Source of the DNA: Monarcha castaneiventris obscurior | Taxonomy: Eukaryota; Chordata; Aves; Passeriformes; Monarchidae | Reading direction: 5' to 3' | DNA: 64,000 bases | Assembly: GCA_026261815.1 (NCBI GenBank) | Contig: JAMPIT010000699.1 | Location: 806,001-870,000, forward strand | Shown: piece after piece, positions 42,352 to 56,051 of the stretch | How positions within the stretch are numbered: position 1 is the first letter of the stretch | Layout: every line of letters begins with the position of its first letter | Translations under genes and position numbers: made by a program | The notes under the pieces: model-generated | The model's input: the letters and a program-made list of their open reading frames with translations, nothing else | Told to the model about the DNA's origin: nothing | Databases searched by the model: none

Positions 42352-42866
42352 GGACAACATCTTCAACATCCTCATGATGATCCTCCAGCAGATGTCTTTA
42401 TGACTTTAACATATATAAATGACTTTAACAACCGATACATGTGCCACACAGAGAACTGGAATTTCTTGTAATAGCAAGTCTATTTAAGGAATCTTACCTA
42501 TCTAATGACGTAAGAAAAAAAGTTAGTTGGTTTCCTTGAATTGGTGATTTAAATTGTTTGAGCTCAACAATTTGGTTGAATTGTTTCTTGTTCATAGTCT
42601 AGTTGTAAAATTGTAACTTCTAAGTTAATAAGCCTGCAGTCTGCCAACTTGAGAGTTTGTAACACCGGTATCCTATTTTATGACAGCTGCATTGCAAATG
42701 ATACAATGGGATACATCACTGACTGAAAAGGGCTGGACCTGTTGAGTGGGGTAGAAAGGCCAAGGTTCTTTAATGGTGTCATTACGAATATTTCATACAT
42801 AATGCCTAGTCTGTCACCCTGTCTCCAAGGGCCCTGCAGACAGGATGACAGATACCACTCTTGCAT
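42352..42866. other. Non-coding stretch where env would be expected
   Basis: AT-rich, no frame with leader, CX6CC or membrane motifs. Env has been lost or replaced. Confidence 0.6.
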
Positions 42867-42924
42867 TAAAAAAAAAAAAAAAAATTAAAAAAATTTAAAA
42901 AAAAAAAAAAAGGGGGGGAATTAT
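42867..42924 (+). other. A-rich tract and polypurine tract
   Basis: A long impure poly-A run ending aaagggggggaa, then ttat before the LTR start. The G run is the plus-strand priming site. Confidence 0.8.
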
Positions 42925-43263
42925 TGTGATGGTAAACAGCTGGCCTGAATGCCTCACAATAATAATTAATCCAACTTTATAATTCCCCGTTTTATAACTG
43001 AAATAATTAAGGTATAACTGAGGTTATATAAGTGCCTTGACCGGTAGGTTATGTAACATGACCAGTGTGGACGGTTGGAGAGCAGGCCCAGGCCGTTGGG
43101 GCTGCAAGCAGCCATTGGCTGGTTGGCTGGGTGGCAACTGCTTCAGCCAATAGGAATTGACCGCGTGGACCTTCAACCCTATATAAGTGAGGAAGGACTC
43201 AATAAAGTTGGCTGTTGTGCATGATCCAAGGTGTGTCGTGTCGCATTCCTGCCTCCAACATCA
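42925..43263 (+). repeat. 3' LTR of the betaretrovirus-like ERV
   Basis: TGTGATGG...CCAACA(TCA). TATA-like ctatataag at 43,180-43,188 and AATAAA at 43,201-43,206, again closely spaced. It is uninterrupted and proves the identity of the split 5' LTR. Confidence 0.92.
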
Positions 43264-43920
43264 AAGCGACGTGGGCACAGCTGCTCCCATTGTCATCCAG
43301 TGTGGTTCCAGTTGCTCCCATTTACCAACACTGTGGTTTGAGTCTCTCCCAGTATATCCCAGTTGCTCCCAGCATGTTCCCAGTCACTCCCAGTTGCCCT
43401 GAGTTGCTTCCAGTCTGATCCCAGTTGCTCAGAGCCACTCCCAGTCACCCTCAGTGCAGTTCCAGTTGCTGCCAGTAGGATCCAGTATGATCCCAGTCTC
43501 CTGCAGCATGGGCCCAGCTGCTCCCACTGCAATCCCAGTATGATCCCAGTTGCCCCCAGCATGGTTCCAGTTGCTCCCTGTTCCTCCCAGTGTCATCCCG
43601 GTTGAACCCTGTTGAGTATAGTCCCAGTCACTCCCCATATGATCCCAGTCCCTTCCAGCATGGTCCCAGTCATGCCCAGTTACCCCCACTGTAGACCCAG
43701 TCACTACCATTTACTACCCGTTCCCCCCAGCCTGGTCCCAGTTCTCCCCAGCATGGTCCTGGTTCCCAGTGTGGTTCCAGTCCCCGCAGTATGGTTAACA
43801 GACACTCCCAGTATATCCCAGTTGCCCTCAGCATGCTCATAGTCATTCCCAATTGGCCCAGTAAGGTTCCAGTTATCCCAGTACAAACCAGTCACTGTCA
43901 GTGGTGCCACTCCTGGGATC
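43264..43920. repeat. CCCAGT minisatellite continued
   Basis: Continuation of the 30,490-30,995 array after the ERV. Words such as ccagttgctcccagtatg recur about 35 times with drift. Confidence 0.88.
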
Positions 43921-44936
43921 CCCCAGCCCTCTCCGTGTTCCCCCCTCCCGGCTCTCCAGGCTCCCGAGAGGAGCCCCAAAGGCTGCAAGTGCCCAGCCAG
44001 GGTCCCCAGCAAGGCCCAGTTTGGATGTGCAGCCCCCAATGTTTCCAGTTTCCCTCTCCTTTTCCCCGGGCCGGGTTCCCCCACCCCCAGCGGGTGGGAG
44101 CAGCCGAGAGCCCCGCGCTGCCCATCCCGACCTGTCCCGGCTCCATCCCCGCTGCTCCCGCGGGCTGCGAGGGCTTCGGGAACGGGGGACCCAGGGTGTG
44201 GCTGGTGCTGGGGGGAGGAGGAGGAGGGAGGAAGAGGAGGGATGAAGAAGGAAATTGAGAAGGGATAGAAGTAGAAGGAGGAAGTGTGATTAGGGAGGCA
44301 GAGGGCTGTAAGAGGCGGAGCGGGAGGAAGAGGAAGAGGAGGGACAAGGGAGAATCAAGTAAAGGAGAAGGAACAGCGAGGTCAAGCACTCCCTGAATTC
44401 ACAGCCCCCCCGCCACGGGATCATCGCCCCCCATCCCACAGGTGCCCAGGGAGAGGGAGCTCAGCTCCTGGGGGTGGTCCCTGGGCTGGATTTTTTTGCA
44501 GGGGATGTTTGGCTGAACAGAAAATGCTCCTTGGGGGACATTGGGGGGTCCCAGTGGCGGCTGCCAGCAGGGTTGGGGGGACACGGGTCCCCTGCCGTGA
44601 TGGGGGTTGGGTCTGCCCGGGTCAGGCATCACTGCCTCCAGCCCGGAGCCTGGGGGCTATGGGACCCCTGGGAAAGCCAGAGGGGGGAACCTCAGGACCT
44701 GCAGAATGGGGAGAGCAGAGAGGGGCAATACAGGGACCAAGGGACCCCTGGCAGTCTGCAAGAGCAAACCCCTGTGTCCCCCAGGAGACCAAAGTGGGGA
44801 GCCCAGAGAGGAGGAAGTACCATGATTTGCGGGACCCTCAACAGCCTGGAGAGGAGCAGGGGGGACTCCTTGGACCCCATAAGCCCCAGCATTCCTAAGT
44901 GGGGAGAAGGAGGAGGGGAGAGCTTTTCGGGTTCCT
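43921..44936. other. GC- and purine-rich sequence, no recognised gene
   Basis: A strand-asymmetric GGA/GAA tract runs from about 44,205 to 44,370. From about 44,690 there are loosely repeated segments (aagtggggag, ccctggcag, ggaggggag). Long frames on both strands carry no domain. Confidence 0.4.
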
Positions 44937-45235
44937 GGGACTCCCAGCAGCCTGGGGAGGGCGGGGACCGAGTGGAGAGGGGGACCCCCAATACAAGCGA
45001 GACCCCCAGCAGCTGGGACGGGGGGAACGGCCAAACACCAAAGGGGAGGGAGCAGAGATGGTGAACTCCTTGGAGGCATTTTCAGGGCTCAGTTTTGGTG
45101 TTTCGGAGATTTTATGGACACGCAATGCCTCGTGACTTCTAGAGATGGACTTGGGCAGAGGGACCTTCAAACTCAACGCACTCATCCCTTGTTTTCCCCT
45201 CAAACCAGGATTTCCCATTCCCAAACCTTGGCCGG

Positions 45236-46577
<1,342 letters not shown>

Positions 46578-46992
46578 CCCACATTCCCCATGATCCAGTT
46601 GGGGAAGACCCCTGGCTGGTGCTCTCCACATCCTCCTGGATCCCCGCAGGCACCTGGGTGAACGCAGGGGCCAGAACATCCATTTGGACTCTGAAATCAG
46701 AAATTCATTGGGAAGAGCTGATTTGTTGACTTTACAGCCCAAACATTCTCACCTACTCTGTCCAATTGTTTCTTCTGGTGGCATCAAGCAACACTGGATG
46801 ATCTTGAAGGTCTTTTTCAACATAAATAATTTCCATCTTTGCCCTGTCAAAACAATGAGGACTGGGACAAAAACAAAGAAATTAAACAAAGAGATCTAAA
46901 GCTGCACCATTTACCAGGATTTGGGGGTGAATTTGGGGTTGGTTCAGGGGAATATTTGTGAGGATTTGGGTGTTCTGGGGCCTCCCAGGCTG

Positions 46993-47203
46993 GGTGGACA
47001 GGGCCACAAATCTCGTAGTTGTGCTGGCAGAACATATGCACCCGAGCCTGTCTGTTCTCCAGGAATTGCAGTTGTCTGTCTCAGTCCCTGGCCTGGGTCT
47101 CCCCATTTGGGGTGTGCCCCCCAAACCATGCCCAAATCACTACTGAAGTGCCTGAGCTGCTCCCAGCTGGGGATGTTCCTGTCCACCAAGCTCTCCTGGT
47201 CAG
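46993..47203 (-). pseudogene. MHC class II B beta-1 fragment (right arm)
   Basis: Mirror copy of 14,425-14,635 with the same frameshift. It keeps FCQHNYEICGP; a few substitutions change the residues just before it. The shared lesions show the fragment was already dead before the arms duplicated, or that conversion has homogenised it. Confidence 0.75.
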
Positions 47204-47534
47204 TGCCATGGAGGGCTGGGAGGGGTTTAGAGGTTCCTGGGGGGATTGGGAGGGGCTTCTGTGGCTCTTGAGGGCATTTGTGGTTCTGGGAAGATGTTTG
47301 GGGGACTTAGAGGGTGGTGAGGGTGTGAGGGAGTTTTTGGCGTCCTGGCAATACTGTGTGGCTTGGAGAGAATTTGGAGGAGAAGGAATGGAGTTTTGGT
47401 GGTTCTTGGGGTAATTTCTGTTGCAGGGAGTGGTTGGGGGGGTGGTCCTGGCTGGGAGCTGTGGGGTGGTCTGAGGGGTCCAGGAGTGGCTGTGGGGCTG
47501 GAAGGGGGTTTTTGGGCACCTGTGACCCCCCCAG

Positions 47535-47628
47535 GCCCCCAAAGCTGCCGCCAGACCCCACCCCTCAAGATGCTGCCGGGGTTGGGGGCTCCATGTTGGG
47601 GTTCATCCTCCTGGTGCTGTGGGAGAAG
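47535..47628 (+). pseudogene. MHC class II B transmembrane-exon-like fragment (right arm)
   Basis: Mirror copy of 14,000-14,093, same 94 bases with acceptor and donor. A second acceptor-like ccctccccacag at 47,712-47,723 could mark a following tail exon. It lies opposite in strand to the beta-1 fragment. Confidence 0.45.
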
Positions 47629-47735
47629 GTGAGGGGGAGTCCCCAGGGGCCGTGCGTGTCCCCCCCAGAGCGTGTGTTACCCCCCCCCCATCCTGGTGTC
47701 ACCCCCTTTTCCCTCCCCACAGGGCTCCTGCCCCA

Positions 47736-48719
47736 GGCCCTGCTGCCCCTGGGAGGGAATTTGGGGAGGGGGCAGAGGTGGTGCGCAGCCCCCGCTGGGG
47801 GATGACCCCGGCCCAGCGCCCTTGGTTCAGCACCGAGCTGGGCTTGGGGCCGCAGCAGGAAGAGGCCGATGGGAAGCAGATCCTGCAGGGGCCACAGGGC
47901 TTGGGCTCAGGGCAAGGTCCTGCCCTGCACACCTGGCTCAGGTGTGAGCCTGCCCCGGGAAGGGAGCGGGACATTCCCATCCCCACGGATCAGGGCTGGG
48001 AGCAGTGCTGGGAGCAGGCACATGGAAATACTGGGAGCGACTGGGACCACACTGAGGGGGTGAATGATCCCCCCCCAGCTCCTTTTCAGGCTGCCCTGCG
48101 ATCAGAAATGCTCGTTCGGCCTTGGCCAACAGCCCCTGGGCTAAGCTGCTCTGAGCTCATCAGAAACTCTGTCTGCTCCCAGGCACTGCTGCTGCCCAAC
48201 GAGCTCCTGGTTCCTTTGGGGCAGCCTTGGGAACTGTTTTTCCTCCCTCAGTGGCACAACATCCCTGTTCTCACACTTTCAAGGAAAGCTGTTGATGCGA
48301 AGTGCGGCCAGGATGAAACACTGCTGGGACTGAAGCCCCTCTCTCGGGGCCCTGTAAACAGTGGCCCAAAAGGAGCCCCTTGGACCTCTCCTGGGCCAGC
48401 GCCCTCCCTCTGAGTGGGGCCTCTCCGAGCCGGGAACTCTCCCATTTGCTGAGCTCAGGGTATCCCTGAACAACGAGGGACCCTGGGCCGATCCCCCCAC
48501 TCCTCCAGGCTCAGCCCTTCGCCCGCTGGGGAGATGCAAAAGCATCCACAGGGAGCATTTCCCTGCCCTCCAAGGGAATTTCCCACAGGGCCCTGGCACT
48601 GACTCTTTCTGTCTGTGTGCACACACGTGTGCCTGTGCTCTGGCAAACGTGGCACAAATGCTGCTCTCTGAGGGGTTTCAGTGCCTTGGATATCTGAGTC
48701 AGTCAGGCCTGTAAGCAAG
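47736..48719. other. GC-rich sequence without recognised gene
   Basis: Overlapping frames without domains. A patch near 48,025-48,055 (tactgggagcgactgggacc) belongs to the ACTGGGA family. Confidence 0.4.
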
Positions 48720-48950
48720 GTTAAGTCTCAAGGTGTAAGCTCAGTTAAATGCTGCTAAGTGTTGTCTGTTGCTAAGTTAAGTTTAATATAAGTCGTAAGG
48801 TAAGTTAAATACTGTTAAGTGTTATTCCTCTGTTAAATTGTGAAGTCACAGGTTATGAGTTAGGTGAAATTCTGTTAAGTGCTGTTCTTTTGCTAAATGG
48901 TGAAGTTTAAGGTGTCAGTTAAGGTTAAGATGGAAGTTAAGTCCTGTTCA
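48720..48950. repeat. GTTAAG-rich tandem repeat
   Basis: About four units of 55-60 bases (gttaaatactgttaagtgttgttctgttgctaa). Possibly related, in reverse complement, to 480-610. Confidence 0.8.
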
Positions 48951-49011
48951 GTTTGAGCTCTGTGAAGCTTTTAGGCCCCATTCCTTTGATCCTTGCCCTC
49001 ACTGTCCTTTT

Positions 49012-49049
49012 GTCACACACACCTAAACACACACACACACACACACACA
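49012..49049. repeat. CA microsatellite
   Basis: cacacac run broken once by ctaaa, then about eleven CA units. Confidence 0.95.
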
Positions 49050-49059
49050 GAGGGACAGT

Positions 49060-49495
49060 TCTTGGCGCATTTCTGGTTTGATTGTCTGGATTTGGTTTGG
49101 TTTTGTTTCCTTGGTGTGCCTGAACAGTGCTGGCAGGAGTAGAGTGAGTCTTGCCAAGGAACTTTGTGGTGCTGTCGCTTAATACTAAATCTGATTTTTG
49201 CTGCTCCCTTGCTGGGGATTTTTGAAGCGCTCTCAGCCCCTCGTTCATAACAAGGTGGAGGAGCCCTGGCCCAGGCTCTCGCCCTGGGGGACACGGGGAC
49301 GCTGCCGGGGGGTCCCTGTCCCCCTGTGCCACCCCCCCCGAGCCCCAGCCCCCCGGCCCCATGTCAGGCTCTGGGGGTCGATCTCGTGGAACATCCTCTG
49401 CGGGAGGCTGCAGCACCGGGGGTGACCTGGGGGGACAGGGGACCCCGCTGTGCATGAGGAGCCTTGAACTTCTCTGGGGGGAACTGTGAGGGGGG
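49060..49495. other. No recognised feature
   Basis: GC-rich text from about 49,250 with open frames on the minus strand that show no domain. Confidence 0.35.
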
Positions 49496-50790
49496 TTCGG
49501 GGTGACCTCCCCAGTGACCTCACACAGCCCCCTGTGATGTCACAGCCCACCCTGTGATGTCACACAGCCACTCTGTGATGTCACAAAGGCCCATGTGATG
49601 CCACAGCCCATTCTGGGATGTCACAGTTGATGCTGTGATGTCACACAACCTGCCCTGGGAACTCACATGGCTATTCTGTGCTGTCACAGCCTGCTCTCAG
49701 ATGTCACAGCCCCTTGGTGATGGCACAGAGCCACCCTGTGATGGCACAACCTATTGCGAGGGTTCTCTTCGCAGAGGATCCAATCCCGGAGTAACGAACA
49801 GATGAGCCAATGTGGTTTTATGATCGTTCTCATTTTATTATTATTAGAAGCATTCTTATATAGTGTTTGTTATTGCGCTCACGCCTTTAAGGCGGTATTA
49901 TAATTGGTTAATTACATCTTCATACACAGACGAAATTAGTGATTGGTCATTAAAGCAAAGCGACTGTCACATCTTCTGACATCTCTTTTAGCCTTGCAGT
50001 TTCAGTGCTTTAAAACTTCTAACATCTAGTGCATTTTTCTCAGGCTTCTAGCCAGTATTGCTTTGTATGCTCTATTGTATTCTGTATAGTCCTTTGTCTT
50101 CTGTGTTCCCTTTTAGATACATTTGTCAGGGGCACAGGAAGACTTTCTATCATCCTTTATGTTTCAGTTGTCACGTATTCTTTGCTCAATATTTCAATGA
50201 TCCAGCTTGGGTTCTCAGAACCTAACTCTTGCAGGGGTTCTGCAAGACCACTTTGCTCTAAAAAATCCTCTACAACAACCCACTCTCTGATGTCATAGCC
50301 TTCTCTGTGACATCACACAGCCTTCTCTGTGATGTCACAGGCAACTCTGTGACATCACACAGCTGATCTGTGATGTCATAGCCAGCTCTATGATGTCATA
50401 CAGCCACCCTGTGATGTTGCAACCCCCTCTATGATGTCATAGGCTGTTTTGTGATGGCCCATCCCTCTCTGTGATGTCCAACAGGCAGCTCTGTGATATC
50501 ACAGCACACTCTATCATGTCCCATCACCATCCTTTGATTTCACAGCCCTCCCTGTGATGTCACACAGCCCATTCTGTGATGTCACACAGCCCACTCTGTG
50601 ATGTCAAACAGCCATCCTATGATATCAAGGCCCACTCTGTGATGTCACACAGCCTCCTCTATGTCACAGCCTGCTCTGTGATTTCACACAGTCCCCTCTA
50701 TGATGTCATAGCTGCTCAATGACCTCACACAACCCATTCTGTGGTGTCACATAGCCCCTTTCTGACATCACAGCTGCTCTGTGGTTCTAT
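49496..50790. repeat. GATGTCACACAGCC minisatellite, split by an LTR
   Basis: Units of 20-28 bases (ctctgtgatgtcacacagcc). Reverse complement of the 16,864-17,232 family. The insertion at 49,755-50,277 divides it. Confidence 0.9.
49755..50277 (-). mobile_element. Solo LTR in the GATGTCAC minisatellite
   Basis: 523 bases. On the minus strand it runs TGTTGTAGAGG...CCCTCGCA, with AATAAA (rc of cattttattatt near 49,833) and a TATA-like box. Flanks ACCTAT / ACCCAC match at four of six bases. Confidence 0.65.
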
Positions 50791-50806
50791 GACACAGGCA
50801 CAGAGC

Positions 50807-51261
50807 TGTTACCAAAAATTCAGTGAAACAAAACCTCCTTAACACCAAGGCAGCAGGAAGCAGCAGCATTCTTTATTCGGCCGCATGCACCAGGGGAGAG
50901 CCCCTCCAAAAGTCATGTGTGCTGAGGGCAGGAATGTTCCTGTTTGCAGACTGTGTTTTACAGACACATTCCAAGATTGCCCCAGAATAAACATACACAG
51001 GATAATCATTTCCCCAAAATCATTGCATATTTCCCCCACCCCTTTGCACATCTGTTCTTCTGCCCTGGGCGTCTCTTTGGGGGTCCCTGGTGGTCGGTGA
51101 CCCCAAAGTCAGCCCTGACTGCCCGGTGAGCTGGTGAAAGTTGGCACACCCGGGCTGGTTGCTGCCTACAGAATGAGCCTTGTGCGGTTCCATGGGCCAG
51201 TGGCTTTTGGAGAATAAGCATTGTATGAAACCAGCAGGTGCAAACCATTTTTCACCTGGCA
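50807..51261 (-). repeat. 3' LTR of the gammaretrovirus-like ERV
   Basis: 455 bases. Reading on the minus strand it starts TGCCAGGTG and ends TTGGTAACA, with AATAAA (rc of tctttattcgg near 50,870). A polypurine-like AAGGTGGGGGAAATT precedes it. Confidence 0.7.
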
Positions 51262-51439
51262 AATTTCCCCCACCTTGAGGGTTGTGAAGCTTCTCTTCCC
51301 TTCAAGCCTTCCTAAGCCTCACTCTGCTTCTTTACTCACATCCCAGGAGTTCCTCTGTTGCTTTCACAGCCCTGTTCTTTACACAGCTCAAAACAAGTGT
51401 CATAAGCACAAGTATTGCTGTGATCCCAGTTATACTTTG

Positions 51440-52805
51440 CAAAAGTGAGGCCAACCATCAGTCAGAGAAAATCCAAGTACTTTAAAAATTGTATTCAACC
51501 AGGTACTTTCTAACCCTCCCCTTAATTCCCTGCTGGATGCAGCAACTGATTTTATCCTCTCTACCTGATAATCCAATCCAGCATCATATTCGGAATGTGC
51601 ACACAACAAGTGGTGGTGTTTCAGTTCAGAAATCCACATACTCTATGTTCATGTAACAGCGATAGGTCTGAAGCCAATCTGGTCTGTAAGGTCATTTCAG
51701 CTGTGGCTTGCAATTGTTCCTTTATTTCAGCAAACCCCAAAGGAGTTGCATTCACTGAAGTTTCCATTTGCAGAGTCCAATGGTGTGTGGCTGGTCTGTT
51801 CCTAAAGGCAGATCTTTGCGGAGCAGAGATGGATTCTAAAATCCATCCCGCTGTAGTTCCTGCACTGGGATGTTTCCAAGTTTCATCCCCTTTACCCTTT
51901 CCCCACAGTCGGGTTCCCAGTGGTGACTCCTTGCATGAGGGATGTAACGTTAATACCCCCAGTGTCCATGGCGCTCCTGATTCTCCCAGGGGCCAACGTG
52001 TGCTCCAAATTCCAGCACTTCCCACCCATCCTGTGGCTCCTAAGGATTTGGCCGTGTCCTGCTGACAGTCTGTGTCTCTCCAACTCTCGGCGTTTGTTGG
52101 GTGAGCCCAGGTGTCATTGAGAAAGGCAGAATCATTTCTGCAAACACACCCCAGCCTTAGAGCCTGGGCCACAGCCAGGAGCCGCTGTACCTCAGGATTC
52201 CCAACAGCTCAAGTGTCCATCCGAGGGCAATCCCACTTTTCCTTTGTCCTGGCGTCCTTTGGCCTTGACCTTTTATATTGGTGGATATTTTATACCCACC
52301 TGTAAGGGGTCCTCTGGGAGGCCTGGGCTCCCTTCCCAGCCCAGACACCGCTGAACTGGCAGGAAATATTCCCACTGTCCTGTCTGAGGGCGATTCCATC
52401 CTTCTGGAATTTGACATCCCCAGGGGGTATCAGTGCAATCTGTCAGCTGAGAAATATTTCCTGAGGTAATTTCCAGATGCAGCTTGGAAATGTTACAATT
52501 CTCAACATCATCATCCTTATGTGTCCCTGGTAAGGAATATTCTCCTTCTATCCGTGTCCGGCTGGCCTGGGTGCTATTTCCTTTCCTCAAGTGTTCCCAG
52601 ATTTTTTGTCAAATTGCTGACTGAAGCTCCCCACAGAACTGGATTTTCTGCAGAGGTTGGTGTTGGCAAACAAGGTGTTATAGGGGTTACATTCTGTAAT
52701 TTTCCAAAATCTTGCACTAACTTTGAAAACCACATTTCCCTTACCAAAGGTTAATGACAGAGTTCCTATTATTATTATAAATATGCAATTAGTCATCATC
52801 TTCAG
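51440..52805 (-). pseudogene. Env remnant of the gammaretrovirus-like ERV
   Basis: Readable SU-like text with N-glycosylation sites runs to the fusion subunit: FAEIKEQLQATAEM, LASDLSLLHEHRVCGFLN, a stop, then NTTTCCVHIPN. The Cys ... Cys-Cys arrangement after a heptad-like region is the immunosuppressive-domain/TM junction of gamma-type envelopes, here with nine positions between Cys and CysCys. Downstream frames have a short hydrophobic stretch. Many stops and frameshifts; the gene is dead. Confidence 0.65.
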
Positions 52806-52911
52806 TGTCTTGGGGTGACTCTATGATGTGTATCCCCTATCACGGCTCTATGCCAAAAAATTAATTTTGTGCCTTTTTCTGTGCCTTTAAACAGAGCTTG
52901 AGAGAGGAGGA

Positions 52912-53505
52912 TGTTGGGGTCACTGGGCCAGCTGGTGAGCCAGGGAGCTCTAAAGTAGCTGAGGCCAGCTGGTGGAAAAACTCAGGCATTTGAAATATAC
53001 CTTCATAACTCTGTGAAGGAAAAGCCTCTCCCACAAGCCCTCGCGGTTGGAATGTAACCTTACCCTCCAGACCCTGTTGAATGGAAAACTACCTCTCCCA
53101 GCATGCTGCCTGTGTGGCTGCTTCCTGCCCTGGTCCCCTGCCCTGCCCCTTCCCTCTGCTCAGTGGCTCCGTTCCTCGGCCCTGCCTTTGTACCGCCCCC
53201 ATGCCCTCAGATCAGAACTCTATGTAAAGGCTGTCTGGCCATGTGCCGTCCTCTTCGCTCGTCCATCTCTGTGGAATAAACCTGCACTGTGGAACTCGGG
53301 CAAGCGTTGGGTTCGCCTTGGCTCCTTGTCTCTGGTAATATTGAGCTACCCAGCTTAGGCGTGGAGGTGCGTGCCACCAGCGCCTTCCAGCTGCGCAGGG
53401 CAGAAAGAGGGGTGTGCTAGCAGTCACTCTGCACCTGAATTGCTCCTTTCAAGAGACCGTTTGGGGTACACAGCAGCTACCTCCAACTGCCCTATATTCC
53501 CCTCA
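52912..53505 (+). repeat. Left (forward) LTR of the inverted-LTR ERV
   Basis: 594 bases, AATAAA at 53,275-53,280, U5 end ...CCCCTCA. Nearly identical to the reverse complement of 58,640-59,232. Confidence 0.9.
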
Positions 53506-53521
53506 ACCTTATTATTTTAAG

Positions 53522-53539
53522 TGGCTGTCTGAACAGGAC
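53522..53539 (+). other. Primer binding site, tRNA-Lys-like
   Basis: TGGCTGTCTGAACAGGAC, about 16 bases after the LTR. It resembles the tRNA-Lys3 primer complement in its first four and last about ten bases; one G appears lost compared with the right-arm copy. Confidence 0.5.
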
Positions 53540-53832
53540 TCTGCTAAAAAGAGTTCCTGCGAACGTCCCTCAGGCCTTTGACCAAGGAGGAGCCATTTTC
53601 AGAGCTGCTGCTCCCAGGCTAGCAAATTCAAGTTTTATTAGATTTGCTTTGAAGGATGGCTGGGAACCCTCAAAGGCAGGAGGGCCAGCCAGACACCAGA
53701 GGACGAGCACTTTCAGTTCTATTTGACCCGTGAAGTATTGGATTGAGTAAGTATTACTTCATTTGGATCCCCTTTTAAATTCTTTTCTTTTATTCTTTTC
53801 CCTTCTGTGCTGGGAAGAATTTCTGGGGACGG

Positions 53833-56040
53833 ATGGGTGGAAAACAATCCATTCCTCATAAGGAGGTCTATACCCTAATTAAGATTTATCTTAAGGTGGG
53901 AAAATCTAAGAGAAAACTGAAAAGTTTTGTCCAGTGGTTGTTTAAATATTTTCCAGTGTGTCTACGGCTTCTGTTCAGTCTCTGAAGTTCTGGGATAAGG
54001 TTGGGACGAAGCTTACGCTTCTCAGAAAAACTGGAGACACTTCTGTTGCCCCGTTTTTTCCTTTGTTAGTTGCTATTTATCAATCAGTTAAAAATTCAGA
54101 GACTGAAACAGTAATGCCAGGGAATTTGGGTCTCTTTGGTGATGGTACCCCTTTCTTCCTTCCCTCTCCCATTGTCCCCCCACCCCCAGACCATCGGGGA
54201 ACCCCAGAAAGACAGAACAACCCCTCGGTGCAGGGGAGCCACCAGCCCCCTCACCTTTCTGGGTCTCCCCTAGCCTCTCTTCAAGGCGGGCCTGATCCCC
54301 CCGCCCTGGAGAAACCCCCCAACCCTCCTTCCGATCCCCCAAACCCCTGCAGAGCTTACCCTACAGAGAAACCAACATTGCAAAACCCGCATGTCTAGCT
54401 CAGGCATGTTATCTTCCATGTTAAATTCCCCCGCACTGCCAGGAAGTCCTGTCCCCTCATTAACCCTGCCCCCTGCATCGGTCGCTGTCCTTCCGTCGGC
54501 CCCTCCTCCCCCTGACGCTGCGGCACCGCATGTAGCCGCGGTGCCCCTCCCCCCGGCCACCGAGCCTCTCCCTCCGGTCCCGAGCCCCTCCCCGCAGGGG
54601 CGGAGACCTCTGCGGCAGCCTCCCCACTCCGGCCGCGACCATAACTCCTGCGGCGATGCAGGTCCCCGTACCAGCCCCTCCTCCCCTTGCCCTGACCCCC
54701 TCCCCCATGGCCGCGTGCGTCCCCGTACTGGCCCCTCCTCCCCCGGCCCCGACCCCCTCTCCCGAGGCCACATGCCTCCCGGCTGTGGCTACCCTCCCCC
54801 CGGCCCCGGCTCTGTCCCCACCCCTCGCGACCGTGCCTGCCCTTGCGCTGGCCGCCCCTGTCCCGGCTGCGGACCCCGCCCAAATCCACGCCCCCTTCAC
54901 CGGCAGCCCGGCCTTGGGCCAGTCAATCCCTGCTGCCGCCCCTGCCTCACCCCCCCAGCTAGCTGCAAAGCCCCTGAACCCGGAAATGCCAGCGCTGCTG
55001 GCCCAGCGGGAAACAGCCCGGCCCCCGCCGAGCCGCGGTCCCGAAGCTGTGCGGCTCACCGTGCCTCACACCGGGATAACCCTCCCTCCCTCTCCTCAGA
55101 CAGAGACAGTGACCTCTCTGAAACAGAGGATCACTGGGCAGCAATAGGAAAAAAAAGCTGCGGCAGGAGGTGAATGGGAGATTGCTAGCAGAATTGAAGT
55201 TAGAGCAGCTCCAGTTCGTTATGATAGAACTGGGGCTAACCCTAGGTGGGATCAACTGCTGTATGAACAACTGAGAGAGCTGTGCAAAGGCAGGAAAAGA
55301 TTTTGGACGCAATTCCCCTATTTCAAAAACCTAATTCAAGCTACCTTTGCCACAGACAGATTGATTCCTCACGATATAAAAAATACAAAGTCATGTCTGC
55401 TCTCTCTGTCAGAGTACATGCTATGGGAAAGATCTTGGAAAAAGTTATTACAGGACCTTCTCCAAAGTTATCAGAGAGACCCAAATAGAGCAAATCTGAC
55501 ATTTGACCAGCTTTGCGGCCAGGTTGACTTCATGAAACCTCAGGATCAAATCAGAGTACTTTCTGAGTTGATTCTGGATGATATTAAAAGGTTAGCTGAA
55601 AAAGCTTTGCTGCTAATGCCTTGTGGCTCCACCCCATCTCATAATTTCTCTACCATAAAGCAGGCATTTGATGAGCCCTTTATGAAGTTTATAGACAGAC
55701 TTAAGGAATCAATTGAAAAGCAGGTTGAAAATTTAGAAGCCCAAAAAGAGCTTTTATGTGTATTGGCCATGGCAAATGCCTATGAAAATTGCAAAAAGGT
55801 TCTCTAGGCTCTGCCACTCAACCCAGATTCTACGATTGAGCAGATGATAGAAGCCTGCACAAAATTAACACCTCCTGAGGTTACAATAGCCCAGGCAGTG
55901 TCAAAAGGGGTGGTGGAAGCACTGGCAGTTTCACATAAAATGCAAAGAGTAATTAGCCAAGGTGTTATAACAGTGGGAGTTTTAGACACATGATTAAAGA
56001 TTGTCCTGAACCTAAAGAGTGTAACAGGAATTTCAAGCCG
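53833..56040 (+). pseudogene. Degenerate betaretrovirus-like Gag
   Basis: The start at 53,833 gives MGGKQSIPHKE, a myristoylation-type matrix start. The frame shifts near 53,950. A long Pro/Ala-rich linker (about 54,100-55,150) follows in changing frames. Capsid is readable from about 55,361 to a stop at 55,807, with the major homology region IKQAFDEPFMKFIDRLKES. A knuckle remnant at about 55,963-56,004 reads CYNSGSFRHMIKDC: the second Cys is Ser, so the CCHC zinc site is broken. At least three frameshifts and several stops occur. Confidence 0.8.
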
Positions 56041-56051
56041 GTCCCCTCAGA

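Larger units (their letters stand above)
30996..43263 (+). mobile_element. Betaretrovirus-like ERV, 5' LTR split by an ERVL-like provirus
   Basis: Without the nested element this provirus is about 7.2 kb: LTR, tRNA-Trp primer site, gag, dUTPase-protease, pol, polypurine tract, LTR. No env is found between pol (end 42,351) and the polypurine tract. LTR copies differ at about six of 336 positions, so it is older than the ERV at 19.9-26.9 kb. No convincing target duplication is visible at 30,996 / 43,263. It sits inside the CCCAGT minisatellite. Confidence 0.9.

Noticed and set aside
30996..43263. Target-site duplication for the betaretrovirus-like ERV
   Set aside because: Flanks GCATAT and AAGCGA (or TCAAAG) do not match; loss of the duplication or a boundary error cannot be told apart.
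47619..48413. 264-codon plus-strand frame at the edge of the right arm
   Set aside because: It starts in the complement of the repeated arm, crosses a putative splice site and low-complexity DNA, and shows no domain.
54395..55059. Minus-strand frames of 160-200 codons opposite gag
   Set aside because: They are the complement of the Pro/Ala-rich gag linker, Gly/Arg-rich and without any domain.
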